Source: an uncultured Prolixibacteraceae bacterium
GTDB lineage: Bacteria > Bacteroidota > Bacteroidia > Bacteroidales > Prolixibacteraceae
Assembly: GCA_913063265.1 (NCBI GenBank)
Contig: CAJXZG010000033.1
Coordinates: 1-49,883 of the forward strand
Reading direction: 5' to 3'
DNA: 49,883 nt
In this document: positions 26,599 to 34,286 of the stretch, one piece after another
Numbering within the stretch: the stretch's first letter is position 1
Layout: each line of letters begins with the position of its first letter
Notes under the pieces: model-generated
Database searches by the model: none
The model's input: the letters and a program-made list of their open reading frames with translations, nothing else
Told to the model about the DNA's origin: nothing
Translations under genes and position numbers: made by a program

Positions 26599-27888
26599 AT
26601 GGCTTCAAAGAATAATCTTTCGGTTGTAATCGATATTGGTACATCTAAATTCGTTGCCGTTGCCGGCACAAAAAATGAGTCAGGAAAACTGGAAGTTGCT
26701 GCAATTGCAAAAACACCGGCGATGGGTATCAGGCGAGGTGTTGTTTTTAATATCGAGGAAACAGCCGGGTGTGTAAAATCCTTACTTGATGAGCTTGAGT
26801 CGCAAATTGAAGAAAAGATTGAATCAGTGCATGTTGCATATGCCGGACAGCACATTAAAACAGTCCACTTTCAATGTGAAAGAATGACAGCGGAAGATGG
26901 AATAGTAAGCCGGTTTGATGTAGATAGTTTGTTTGAACAGGCCAAAGGTGCTGAATTAGCAGAGGGATATAAACTGGTTGAGGTAATTCCGGTTTCATAT
27001 AAAATTGACAACGAATTAATGGAAAATCCCGTTGGAAGCACGGGACAGAAACTTGAAGCCGGTTATAAACTTTTGGTTATGCCACAAAACTATTGGGTGA
27101 ACTTGTTAAAGGTTTTTGGTAAACTGGATGTAAAACTTGAAAAAATTACCCTCTCAACCTTTGCAGTTTCTGAGGCTGTGCTTACAGAAGATGAAAAAGA
27201 AATTGGAGTGATAGTGCTGGATATGGGGGCCGGTACAACCAACCTGGCCATTTATCACGATAGCAGATTGATTCATACTGCAGTTATTCCTTTTGGGGGC
27301 AAAGTGGTCACAAGCGATATAAAAGAAGGGTGTTCAATATTGTTGAAAACTGCTGAGCAGTTGAAAATTCAGTATGGCCAGGCTTTGGGAGATTTTGCAG
27401 ACGACCAGAAAGTAGTTACTATTCCGGGAAACAATGGTTGGGAACCCAAAGAGATTTCTTTTAAAAGTTTAGCATTTATTATACAGGCGAGGATTGAAGA
27501 AATTATAGATAGTGTAAATTATCAAATTGAAAAGTCAGGAATAACAGAATTGCTCGGGGCAGGAATAGTATTAACAGGAGGTACATCCAATCTTGAAAAT
27601 ATTATATCCCTGGTGAAATTTCGTACAGGTTTGGATGCTCGGCCGGCAAAACTGGTTATGGGATTACACGAAAATAACAAGGAAATATCAGCACAGGAGA
27701 ATTTTACTGCGCTGGGCTTATTAAGCCTTGTTGAGCGCACAACGCAGAATGCGACGACTTTGTCAAAAAAAGTAAAAAAGGAAAAGAAGATAAAAGAGCC
27801 GGGAAGATTTTCCAAAAAATTAAGTAACCTGGTGCAGGGGGTTCTCGATTTGGTTGATGATGAAAATGAAGACATTCCGTTAAAATAA
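26599..27888 (+). CDS. ftsA: Cell division protein FtsA
   Basis: 429-residue actin-like ATPase that tethers FtsZ filaments to the membrane. Nucleotide-binding segments are VIDIGTSKFVAVAG (10-23) and VLDMGAGTTNLAIY (about 208-221), with GIVLTGGTSNLENI near residue 320. The C-terminal 45 residues are basic and end in an amphipathic stretch (RFSKKLSNLVQGVLDLV), the expected membrane-targeting helix. It precedes two ftsZ genes, so it may serve two FtsZ partners. Confidence 0.97.
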   Translation: MASKNNLSVVIDIGTSKFVAVAGTKNESGKLEVAAIAKTPAMGIRRGVVFNIEETAGCVKSLLDELESQIEEKIESVHVAYAGQHIKTVHFQCERMTAEDGIVSRFDVDSLFEQAKGAELAEGYKLVEVIPVSYKIDNELMENPVGSTGQKLEAGYKLLVMPQNYWVNLLKVFGKLDVKLEKITLSTFAVSEAVLTEDEKEIGVIVLDMGAGTTNLAIYHDSRLIHTAVIPFGGKVVTSDIKEGCSILLKTAEQLKIQYGQALGDFADDQKVVTIPGNNGWEPKEISFKSLAFIIQARIEEIIDSVNYQIEKSGITELLGAGIVLTGGTSNLENIISLVKFRTGLDARPAKLVMGLHENNKEISAQENFTALGLLSLVERTTQNATTLSKKVKKEKKIKEPGRFSKKLSNLVQGVLDLVDDENEDIPLK

Positions 27889-27932
27889 ACCGAATGCTTT
27901 AAAATATTTTAAGCAAACAAAAACAAATAGAT

Positions 27933-29297
27933 ATGACCGAAAATTTAGTGAATTTTGAATTTCCAAAAACGTCATCTTCAATAATAAAAGTTATTGGAGT
28001 TGGAGGAGGAGGATGTAATGCGGTTAATCATATGTGTGAGGAGGGTATTCAGGGAGTAGACTATATTATCTGCAATACAGATTCCCAGGCTCTCGAAAGT
28101 AGCATTGTGCCGGTTAAAATACAGCTTGGAGTAACTTTAACCGAAGGACGAGGTGCAGGTAACCAACCAGAAATGGGAGAAGAGGCCGCTCGGGAAAATT
28201 ACGAAGATCTTAGAAAGGTTCTTCAGGATAATACAAAAATGCTTTTTATTGCCGCCGGAATGGGAGGGGGAACAGGTACAGGTGCAGCTCCTGTTATTGC
28301 AAGACTGGCTCGTGAACTTGACATTTTAACCATTGCTGTTGTAACAATTCCTTCACCTGCTGAAGGTAAAAAACGATACGGGCAGGCCATGGAAGGTATC
28401 GAAAAACTATCGGAATTTGTTGATAGTATGTTGGTTATAAGCAATCAACGATTACATAATATTTATGGCGATTTGCCAACTCGTCAGGCCTTTAAAATGG
28501 CAGATAATATTATTACCACTGCAGTAAAAGGAGTAGCCGAAATTATTACTGTTCATGGTAATGTTAATATCGATTATGCCGATGTAAAAACTGTAATGCA
28601 GCAAAGCAAGGTATTTATAATGGGAACCGGTTTTGCAACCGGGGAAGGCAGAGCAATGGAGGCGGTAAATCTGGCATTGGAGTCGCCATTGTTAGACAGT
28701 AACGATATTTATGGAACCAAAAATATTCTTCTGAATATCATATCAGGGAAAGAAGAAATTACGATTGGCGAAATTGGTGAAATTATAGAAACGCTTCAGG
28801 AAAGAGCTGGTCAGGAGGCTGAAATAATTTGGGGAAATGGCTATGATGAAACGTTGGAAGACAAGGTAAGCGTAACCATACTGGCTACAGGATTTGTGAC
28901 GAATCCAAATCAAACTTTACAACCCAAAATTGAACCTGAAAAATTTGGTCTGGAACCTGAGCCAAAAGAAGAATCTGTTTTTGTTCAGACAGAGGATAAA
29001 GTTTTTGACGATAGTTTTTTTTCCAATGGAATAGAAGCAGAAAAAGAGCCTGAGATTATTCCTGAACCGGAAAAAGAAATTGAAGAAGAACAAGAGATGG
29101 AAATGGAAGAGGAAAAGTTTGAAGTTCAGGAGAAAGAAAGTAATAGAAACACTTCTTTTATTAAGCGGATAAAAGGAAGCAATACTAAAAAACCCAAAGA
29201 ACCAAAGCCTGTTCAGGAAGCAAGTGTTGACAATTGGTTTTTTAAAAATTTTGGATTAGGAAAATTATTTGAAGAAGATGAAGATCAACCAATGTAG
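27933..29297 (+). CDS. ftsZ: Tubulin-like division GTPase FtsZ, first copy (divergent tail)
   Basis: 454-residue FtsZ with a complete GTPase core: KVIGVGGGGCNAVNHM near the N-terminus, the tubulin signature GGGTGTGAAP (about 110-119) and the T7 synergy loop NVNIDYADVKTVM (about 210-222) with both acidic residues kept. The leading MTENLVNFEFP segment resembles canonical Bacteroidota FtsZ. The tail after about residue 320 is a long Glu-rich linker. It ends in an aromatic/hydrophobic then acidic segment (DNWFFKNFGLGKLFEEDED) instead of the usual VPAYLR-type peptide. It is followed after 29 bases by a second full ftsZ. Both look functional; division of labour is inferred. Confidence 0.95.
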   Translation: MTENLVNFEFPKTSSSIIKVIGVGGGGCNAVNHMCEEGIQGVDYIICNTDSQALESSIVPVKIQLGVTLTEGRGAGNQPEMGEEAARENYEDLRKVLQDNTKMLFIAAGMGGGTGTGAAPVIARLARELDILTIAVVTIPSPAEGKKRYGQAMEGIEKLSEFVDSMLVISNQRLHNIYGDLPTRQAFKMADNIITTAVKGVAEIITVHGNVNIDYADVKTVMQQSKVFIMGTGFATGEGRAMEAVNLALESPLLDSNDIYGTKNILLNIISGKEEITIGEIGEIIETLQERAGQEAEIIWGNGYDETLEDKVSVTILATGFVTNPNQTLQPKIEPEKFGLEPEPKEESVFVQTEDKVFDDSFFSNGIEAEKEPEIIPEPEKEIEEEQEMEMEEEKFEVQEKESNRNTSFIKRIKGSNTKKPKEPKPVQEASVDNWFFKNFGLGKLFEEDEDQPM

Positions 29298-29326
29298 TAC
29301 CCTTTTAAACGATTAAATAGAGAAAC

Positions 29327-30715
29327 ATGGAAAGTAATATGGAAAATAAGATTGAGTCCCAACGAGGAGCCGAAATCAAAGTGATTGGTGTCGGGGGTGG
29401 AGGAGGAAATGCTGTAAATTACATGCATAAGCAAGGTATTTGCGATGTTGATTTTGTGATATGTAATACTGATGCTCAGGCAATGAAATCAAGCCAGATT
29501 GAGGCATGTGTGCAATTGGGAGCATCCTTGACTGAAGGTCGTGGTGCAGGAAATAAACCTGAAGTGGGACGGGCTGCTGCCATTGAAAATATTGAAGATG
29601 TTAAAAAAGCCCTCTCAAACAATACCAAAATGGTATTTATTACAGCCGGAATGGGTGGAGGTACCGGAACCGGCGCTGCTCCTGTTATTGCCAAAGCTTG
29701 CCAGGAAGAAGGTTATCTTACAGTGGGAATTGTTACTATTCCCTTTAGGAATGAAGGGCGAAGAAGAATAAAACAAGCTGCTGAAGGAATTGCGGAACTG
29801 GAAGGTTATGTCGATTCATTGTTGGTTATTAATAATGAACGCATCCGGGAGATGTATGGAGATTTTGGCATTTCGGAAGCATTTTCAAAAGCTGATAATG
29901 TTTTGTCAACAGCTGCGAAGGGTATCGCTGAAATCATTACGGTTCCGGGGTATATCAATGTTGATTTTGCTGATGTGGAAACAGTAATGAGAAAAAGCGG
30001 ACTTGCTATTATGGGTACCGGAATTGCTACCGGCGAAAACAGAGCAGAAGAAGCAATTGAAAACGCTTTAAATTCACCATTGCTGAACAATAATGATATC
30101 AGGGGAGCACGAAACATTCTGGTCAATATAACATCCGGAAATATTGAAGTTACCATGGCTGAAGTAGGCCTGATTACAGATTACGTTCAAAATAAAGCCG
30201 GATTTGATGCTGATTTAATTTGGGGAAATGGAAAGGATGAATCCCTGGGAGATAATCTTTCGGTTACAATTATTGCAACGGGTTTTAGTACCAGCATTAT
30301 TCCTGAGTTGAATAAAGATTCTGTAGCGGAAAAAATATCAGTTGAACTTTCAGATAGCAAACCTTCAAAAAGAGAAATTGTATCAGGGAATGATGTAAAA
30401 AACACAACAAAGACAAATCAAAAATTTATCGAATTTAATATCAGCGAAGAAAAACAAAAAGAAGAAGATGATTTTGAATCTCTTTATCCTAATACAAGCA
30501 AAGAAAGGCATAAAGTGGAAAACAGACCGATTGAAGCTGATTGCACTGCAATGAGCGAGGAAGATGTTGATAATATGGAAAATGTTCCGGCTTATTTACG
30601 AAGAAAATTACGAATGAATGATCCAAGATTTAAAAAACAAAAATCAAACTATTCGGTATCAAGCGACAATAATATTTCTGATAAAAATAATTACATCTAT
30701 AAAAATGTAGACTAA
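29327..30715 (+). CDS. ftsZ: Tubulin-like division GTPase FtsZ, second copy (canonical C-terminal peptide)
   Basis: 462-residue FtsZ paralogue. GTPase core: KVIGVGGGGGNAVNYM, GGGTGTGAAP (about 110-119), PFRNEGRRRIKQAAEGI, and T7 loop NVDFADVETVM (about 211-221). Segments such as INNERIREMYGDF and ENALNSPLLNNNDI look closest to the ordinary Bacteroidota FtsZ. A charged linker leads to NVPAYLRRKLRM (419-430), the recognisable conserved C-terminal peptide for FtsA and membrane partners, followed by 32 polar residues. It is clearly not a fragment. By inspection the two copies are far from identical, so the duplication is old or one copy was acquired. Confidence 0.95.
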   Translation: MESNMENKIESQRGAEIKVIGVGGGGGNAVNYMHKQGICDVDFVICNTDAQAMKSSQIEACVQLGASLTEGRGAGNKPEVGRAAAIENIEDVKKALSNNTKMVFITAGMGGGTGTGAAPVIAKACQEEGYLTVGIVTIPFRNEGRRRIKQAAEGIAELEGYVDSLLVINNERIREMYGDFGISEAFSKADNVLSTAAKGIAEIITVPGYINVDFADVETVMRKSGLAIMGTGIATGENRAEEAIENALNSPLLNNNDIRGARNILVNITSGNIEVTMAEVGLITDYVQNKAGFDADLIWGNGKDESLGDNLSVTIIATGFSTSIIPELNKDSVAEKISVELSDSKPSKREIVSGNDVKNTTKTNQKFIEFNISEEKQKEEDDFESLYPNTSKERHKVENRPIEADCTAMSEEDVDNMENVPAYLRRKLRMNDPRFKKQKSNYSVSSDNNISDKNNYIYKNVD

Positions 30716-30727
30716 ACTGATACTATT

Positions 30728-31177
30728 ATGGCACTTTCAGACAAAATAAACAATGATTTAAAGGAAGCAATGAAAGCCCGGGAAAAGACAAAACTGGAGG
30801 CTTTAAGAAATGTAAAAAAAGTAATAATTGAGGCAAAAGCTGCAAAAGGAGCCGGAAGTGAATTGGCTGATGATGAGGTGATTAAGATTATCTCAAAACT
30901 TTACAAACAAGGGAAAGATTCAGCAGAAATTTATAAGAAACAAGGTCGGGAAGATTTGTATAGCCAGGAAATGGAGCAGGTTGAAATATTTGAAACATAT
31001 CTACCTGAAAAATTATCTAAAGAAGATCTTGCTGCAAAAATTCAGGAAATAATAACAGAAGTCGGGGCATCTACGATGAAAGATATGGGAAGAGTAATGG
31101 GAATAGCTTCGAAAAAACTGGCTGGAGTGGCAGATGGTAAAGAGATTTCAGAAATCGTCAGAAGTATGTTACAATGA
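30728..31177 (+). CDS. GatB/YqeY domain protein
   Basis: 149-residue YqeY family protein, related to the C-terminal tRNA-binding helices of GatB. Features are the N-terminal DLKEAMKAREKTKLEALRN and the later ETYLPEKLSKEDL with TMKDMGRVMG. The precise function is unknown; an accessory role with tRNA-dependent amidation is often proposed. It is the last gene of the dcw transcript in this window, 12 bases after the second ftsZ and followed by a strong terminator. Confidence 0.92.
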   Translation: MALSDKINNDLKEAMKAREKTKLEALRNVKKVIIEAKAAKGAGSELADDEVIKIISKLYKQGKDSAEIYKKQGREDLYSQEMEQVEIFETYLPEKLSKEDLAAKIQEIITEVGASTMKDMGRVMGIASKKLAGVADGKEISEIVRSMLQ

Positions 31178-31234
31178 TTTTATAGTGGGAAGTATTTTAG
31201 CTTCCCTGTGAACACCAACCATTTATATTGGACA

Positions 31235-31262
31235 AAAGGGTTTGCTTTATGGCAAACCCTTT
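31235..31262. terminator. Terminator at the end of the dcw operon (bidirectional)
   Basis: Perfect 11-bp stem AAAGGGTTTGC/GCAAACCCTTT with a 6-base loop, followed by TTTATTCTTTT-like sequence. It lies between the convergent yqeY and acidic-protein genes and can serve both. Confidence 0.85.
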
Positions 31263-31284
31263 ATTCTTTTATACATGGTAATTG

Positions 31285-31614
31285 TTAATCTTCATCCGAC
31301 ATTTGATCTGCAATATGGTCTAGATCAGAATACTTGTCTTCGTAGTTTTGTTTAACCTTGTCTTTCAGGAATCCTTCATCATCGTAATCATCATCGTCGT
31401 CCACAATCTGAACCGCTTCATTCTCTGTCATTCTCAACATATAATAACGGTCCTCCGTTTCAAAAGGTAGAACAGTTATTTTAACTCCGTTTTTGTCAAA
31501 AAAATGAATAAGGTTTTCAGCAAAACCATCTGCGTAAATTAATTTTATCTGTTGTTGCAGTTCTTTCTCAAGTTTATTGTAATCCTTTATTACTCTGGGC
31601 TTATTTACAGTCAT
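31285..31614 (-). CDS. Conserved acidic Bacteroidota protein of unknown function
   Basis: 109-residue protein beginning MTVNKPRVIKDYNKLEKEL. The frame can be extended to a TTG at 31626, but the ATG at 31614 fits the conserved beginning better. It ends in a strongly acidic stretch (VDDDDDYDDEGFLKDK). I know similar short proteins in other Bacteroidota without an assigned role. The middle part (KITVLPFETEDRYYMLRM) looks like a beta-rich fold. No catalytic motif, membrane helix or signal peptide. It follows the methionine-synthase-activation-like gene by about 110 bases on the same strand. Confidence 0.75.
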   Translation of the reverse strand: MTVNKPRVIKDYNKLEKELQQQIKLIYADGFAENLIHFFDKNGVKITVLPFETEDRYYMLRMTENEAVQIVDDDDDYDDEGFLKDKVKQNYEDKYSDLDHIADQMSDED

Positions 31615-31722
31615 AAGTTTGAACAAGTTTAAGCTTAAAGATTAAAAATCTTTGGCTGAGTTTTTACTAAGTATTATTCAACAAATAAATATTTTAGGAT
31701 TGAATTATCCAACAGTTTTTTA

Positions 31723-32433
31723 CTATTTTTTTATTGCATTTTTATTTCGTTTTATTTTCCCATAAATACAGGTCGTATCGGTGCACCAGTTACATTGATA
31801 CCCTTTCTTTTTGAGCCCTTTTCCAAGGCCAATTATACCACTTACAGATTTTATTGGAGACATTAATGATGAATTGGAAAGTTTTATACCACAAAAATTT
31901 TCAGGCACGAGCGAGAATAATTGTTGTTGCTCACCCACACTCCATTCGCAATAACCCGGCGAGAAACGATCCGTAATTCCCAGTCCAACATTCTTACAAT
32001 CTTCTTCCAGTGTTTGCTGTATTTTATCCATGGCTTTTTCCACGGTTACCGAACCCAGTACATCTATTACATAACTCATTAAAGGATCAGATTCTAAAGC
32101 TGCGTTTTTTGCGTATTCAGAAATTTCGTGTCCTGCAGTACATAAAAATATGGCGATGGAACTGGCTCCTCTTAATTGCGTAACTACAACTTTCGATGGA
32201 TTGAAAACTACATCTTCAATTTGTATGTTTTGATTAAGTGTATCGATTTTAACGTTGTCATAAATTTTAAATCCTCCTTTGATATTACTTATTCCTGGAG
32301 CTTTTTTTAATACTGTTTCAATCAATTCCGGAAAAGGTTCAGGAATTATTTCATCATCAAATCCCATCAATTCTTCAAGGTCTGTTTTTATGACAGCCAG
32401 TTCATCAAAGTCAAAACTAAATTCTTTAATCAT
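31723..32433 (-). CDS. Stand-alone methionine synthase (MetH) reactivation-domain protein
   Basis: 236-residue protein resembling the C-terminal S-adenosylmethionine-binding activation domain of cobalamin-dependent MetH, here without the other MetH domains. The segment RFSPGYCEWSVGEQQQLF corresponds to the PGYxxx SAM-binding signature of that domain, and LCTAGHEISEYA lies upstream of it. The C-terminus adds a cysteine motif (YQCNWCTDTTC) not found in MetH proper, possibly binding a metal or an iron-sulfur cluster. Expected role: reductive reactivation of a corrinoid protein, perhaps of a MetH lacking this domain. No cobalamin gene is nearby. Confidence 0.8.
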   Translation of the reverse strand: MIKEFSFDFDELAVIKTDLEELMGFDDEIIPEPFPELIETVLKKAPGISNIKGGFKIYDNVKIDTLNQNIQIEDVVFNPSKVVVTQLRGASSIAIFLCTAGHEISEYAKNAALESDPLMSYVIDVLGSVTVEKAMDKIQQTLEEDCKNVGLGITDRFSPGYCEWSVGEQQQLFSLVPENFCGIKLSNSSLMSPIKSVSGIIGLGKGLKKKGYQCNWCTDTTCIYGKIKRNKNAIKK

Positions 32434-32486
32434 TTTTGATCTTTTGTAAGATTATAGTAATGTTTCAGCAATCAATTATAAATAAA

Positions 32487-32518
32487 AAAGAGGAAATGTC
32501 TGTTGTCATTTCCTCTTT
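32487..32518 (-). terminator. Terminator of the cyclophilin gene
   Basis: Perfect 12-bp stem (AAAGAGGAAATG and its complement) with an 8-base loop. On the minus strand it is followed by six T, 22 bases after the stop. Confidence 0.88.
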
Positions 32519-32539
32519 CCTGTAAATATTTTTTGCTGA

Positions 32540-32977
32540 TTAAGCGTCTACAATAACAATCCTTTCAATTACATCACCTTGTCTGATTTGGTCAATAACA
32601 TCCAAGCCTTCATAAACCTTACCAAAACATGTATGATGCCTGTCGAGATGTTGAGTTCCCTGGCGGTTATGACAAATAAAGAATTGAGAGCCACCTGTGT
32701 TTCTTCCTGCATGGGCCATAGACAGTACTCCTCTGTCATGATATTGATTATCTCCGTCCAATTCACAGTCAACTGTATATCCCGGACCTCCTGCACCTGT
32801 ACCATCCGGGCAACCTCCCTGGACAACAAAATTTGGAATAACCCTGTGAAATGTAAGCCCGTCGTAGAAACCTGATTCAGAAAGATTTATAAAGTTTGCA
32901 ACATTTTTAGGTGCGTCTTCTTCGTAAAACTTTACTTTCATTACTCCTTTTGAGGTATATATTTCCGCCTCTTTCAT
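32540..32977 (-). CDS. Peptidyl-prolyl cis-trans isomerase, cyclophilin type
   Basis: 145-residue single-domain cyclophilin catalysing proline isomerisation. The catalytic-site segments are FHRVIPNFVVQGG (active Arg in FHR), GVLSMAHAGRNTGGSQFFI and HTCFGKVYEG. There is no signal peptide, so it is cytoplasmic. It is somewhat shorter than E. coli PpiB (164) but the core is complete. It has its own terminator and probable promoter. Confidence 0.95.
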   Translation of the reverse strand: MKEAEIYTSKGVMKVKFYEEDAPKNVANFINLSESGFYDGLTFHRVIPNFVVQGGCPDGTGAGGPGYTVDCELDGDNQYHDRGVLSMAHAGRNTGGSQFFICHNRQGTQHLDRHHTCFGKVYEGLDVIDQIRQGDVIERIVIVDA

Positions 32978-33005
32978 ATCAATTCTGTTTTTTTTAATTC
33001 GTCGG

Positions 33006-33013
33006 CAAAAATA
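33006..33013 (-). promoter_or_regulatory. -7 box of the cyclophilin gene
   Basis: TATTTTTG on the minus strand, a perfect TAnnTTTG, 28 bases before the ATG at 32977. Confidence 0.45.
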
Positions 33014-33154
33014 GTAAAACTTGCGACATTATATAATTTGCTGTGAAAAGCTTTTTAGATATATACTGTTCGTTATGAACTAAATCATCGTTCTTTGCTT
33101 AAGGAAATTCAGAATTTGAATAATGAATAAAATGTGTTTTATAAATGGCTCAAA

Positions 33155-33230
33155 CGGAAAGAAGGAAGCTCAATAGCCTCCTTCTTAAATGTTAACCCCC
33201 AAACACACAATATGGGATGAATCCCAAATG
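33155..33230 (-). ncRNA. Candidate small RNA
   Basis: Roughly 75-nucleotide minus-strand segment with a TACCTTTG box (33236-33243) just before it. It contains a small GGGAT-AATCCC-like inverted repeat (33214-33225), a TTTGGGGGTTAAC run and a final hairpin (33159-33186). The final hairpin is an 11-pair stem with loop TATTGA. Its single imperfection is a G-U pair on the minus strand but an A-C mismatch on the plus strand, which favours minus-strand transcription. The U-tract after the stem is weak. It may instead be a leader of the cyclophilin gene. Confidence 0.35.
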
Positions 33231-33235
33231 CATTA

Positions 33236-33243
33236 CAAAGGTA
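33236..33243 (-). promoter_or_regulatory. -7 box before the candidate small RNA
   Basis: TACCTTTG on the minus strand (perfect TAnnTTTG). No convincing -33 TTG is seen upstream. Confidence 0.35.
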
Positions 33244-33577
33244 ATTGTTTTTTTATATTAAAAAATTTTAGAATAATATTTTTTAAGCTTTATAATAATT
33301 TGTTTTGTAATTAATTGTATTTCAGCTATCTAGTATGGGTTATTTTTCATGATAAATATCATGTAAAATTAGTACGTACAAGTAACATGATTTTGTATTT
33401 TATATTGCCAAAATAATTAATATTTAGTTAACTATCTGATTGTGTGGTGCTTCATGAGAGAGCTTAATATTCATGATATTAATTTTTGAAAATTTCATAA
33501 AACTAATCATATTGAATTTGTTTTCACTCATTTAAAGATTTTGTCTTAACTTTAAAAGATAATCAGAATTATTAAAA

Positions 33578-34219
33578 ATGAAATTGAAATACTTTATTGT
33601 TATTGTTATCGGTTTGCTGTGCATTGAAACTGTTAGTGGACAATTTCCTGAGATTGAAAACGAGCTTGATAAAAAAGTAAAAGAATACTTAAAAGAGAAC
33701 TCGGATAACTGGGGGGACATGAATATTCCTTTAAGTGATGGCAAGGTTTTATATGATATAATTGTAAATAACAATTATAAAGATGCAGTAGAAATTGGTA
33801 CCTCAACAGGTCATTCTGCCATATGGATTGCCTGGGCATTAAGCAAAACTAATGGGAAATTAATTACAATAGAAATAGACAAAAGAAGATATATGCAGGC
33901 AAAAGCCAACTTTAAAAAAGCCGGTCTTGAAAAATATATTGATGCCAGATTGGCCGATGCTCATGAACTTGTGCCGGAATTGCCGGGGAAATATGATTTT
34001 GTTTTTAGCGATGCCGATAAATACTGGTATAAAAACTATTTTATTGCAATGGATCCGAAATTAAAGGTTGGTGGTTGTTTTACTGCCCATAATACTGCAA
34101 TGCGTGCGTCAGGCATAAAAGAATTTGTTGACTATATTGAAGGCCTAAGCAATTACAAAACTACTTTTGACAAATCCAGTAGATCAGGTATTTCTATCAG
34201 TTATAAAACAAGCAAATAA
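33578..34219 (+). CDS. O-methyltransferase-like protein with an N-terminal signal peptide
   Basis: 213-residue class I SAM-dependent methyltransferase of the catechol/caffeoyl-CoA O-methyltransferase type. SAM motif I is AVEIGTSTGHSAIWIA, with a following acidic residue in LITIEID. The DADK segment (FSDADKYWYKNY) fits the metal-binding site of the family. Unexpectedly, the first 22 residues (KLKYFIVIVIGLLCIETVSGQ) look like a signal peptide, so the product may be exported or membrane-anchored, although SAM is a cytoplasmic cofactor. The substrate is unknown. It reads in the same direction as an APC permease 67 bases downstream. Confidence 0.82.
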   Translation: MKLKYFIVIVIGLLCIETVSGQFPEIENELDKKVKEYLKENSDNWGDMNIPLSDGKVLYDIIVNNNYKDAVEIGTSTGHSAIWIAWALSKTNGKLITIEIDKRRYMQAKANFKKAGLEKYIDARLADAHELVPELPGKYDFVFSDADKYWYKNYFIAMDPKLKVGGCFTAHNTAMRASGIKEFVDYIEGLSNYKTTFDKSSRSGISISYKTSK

Positions 34220-34286
34220 AAAATAATAGCTGGTTAAAACGAAAAGATAAAAATTCAACTCGTTTATAGATTGAATAAGTAATCAA

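Larger units (their letters stand above)
32978..33577. other. Long divergent non-coding region
   Basis: 600 bases between divergent genes. No credible ORF. It holds the -7 box of the cyclophilin gene, a candidate small RNA with its own -7 box and terminator-like hairpin (33155-33230), and a CATGATA-AA-TATCATG palindrome at 33348-33363. Confidence 0.6.

Noticed and set aside
31187..31206. Hairpin GGGAAG/CTTCCC after yqeY as a terminator
   Set aside because: Only 6 bp with no T run; the 11-bp hairpin at 31235 is the convincing terminator.
31637..31653. AAAGATT/AATCTTT hairpin upstream of the acidic-protein gene as a terminator or operator
   Set aside because: Short A/T-rich stem without a T run on the minus strand; no further support.
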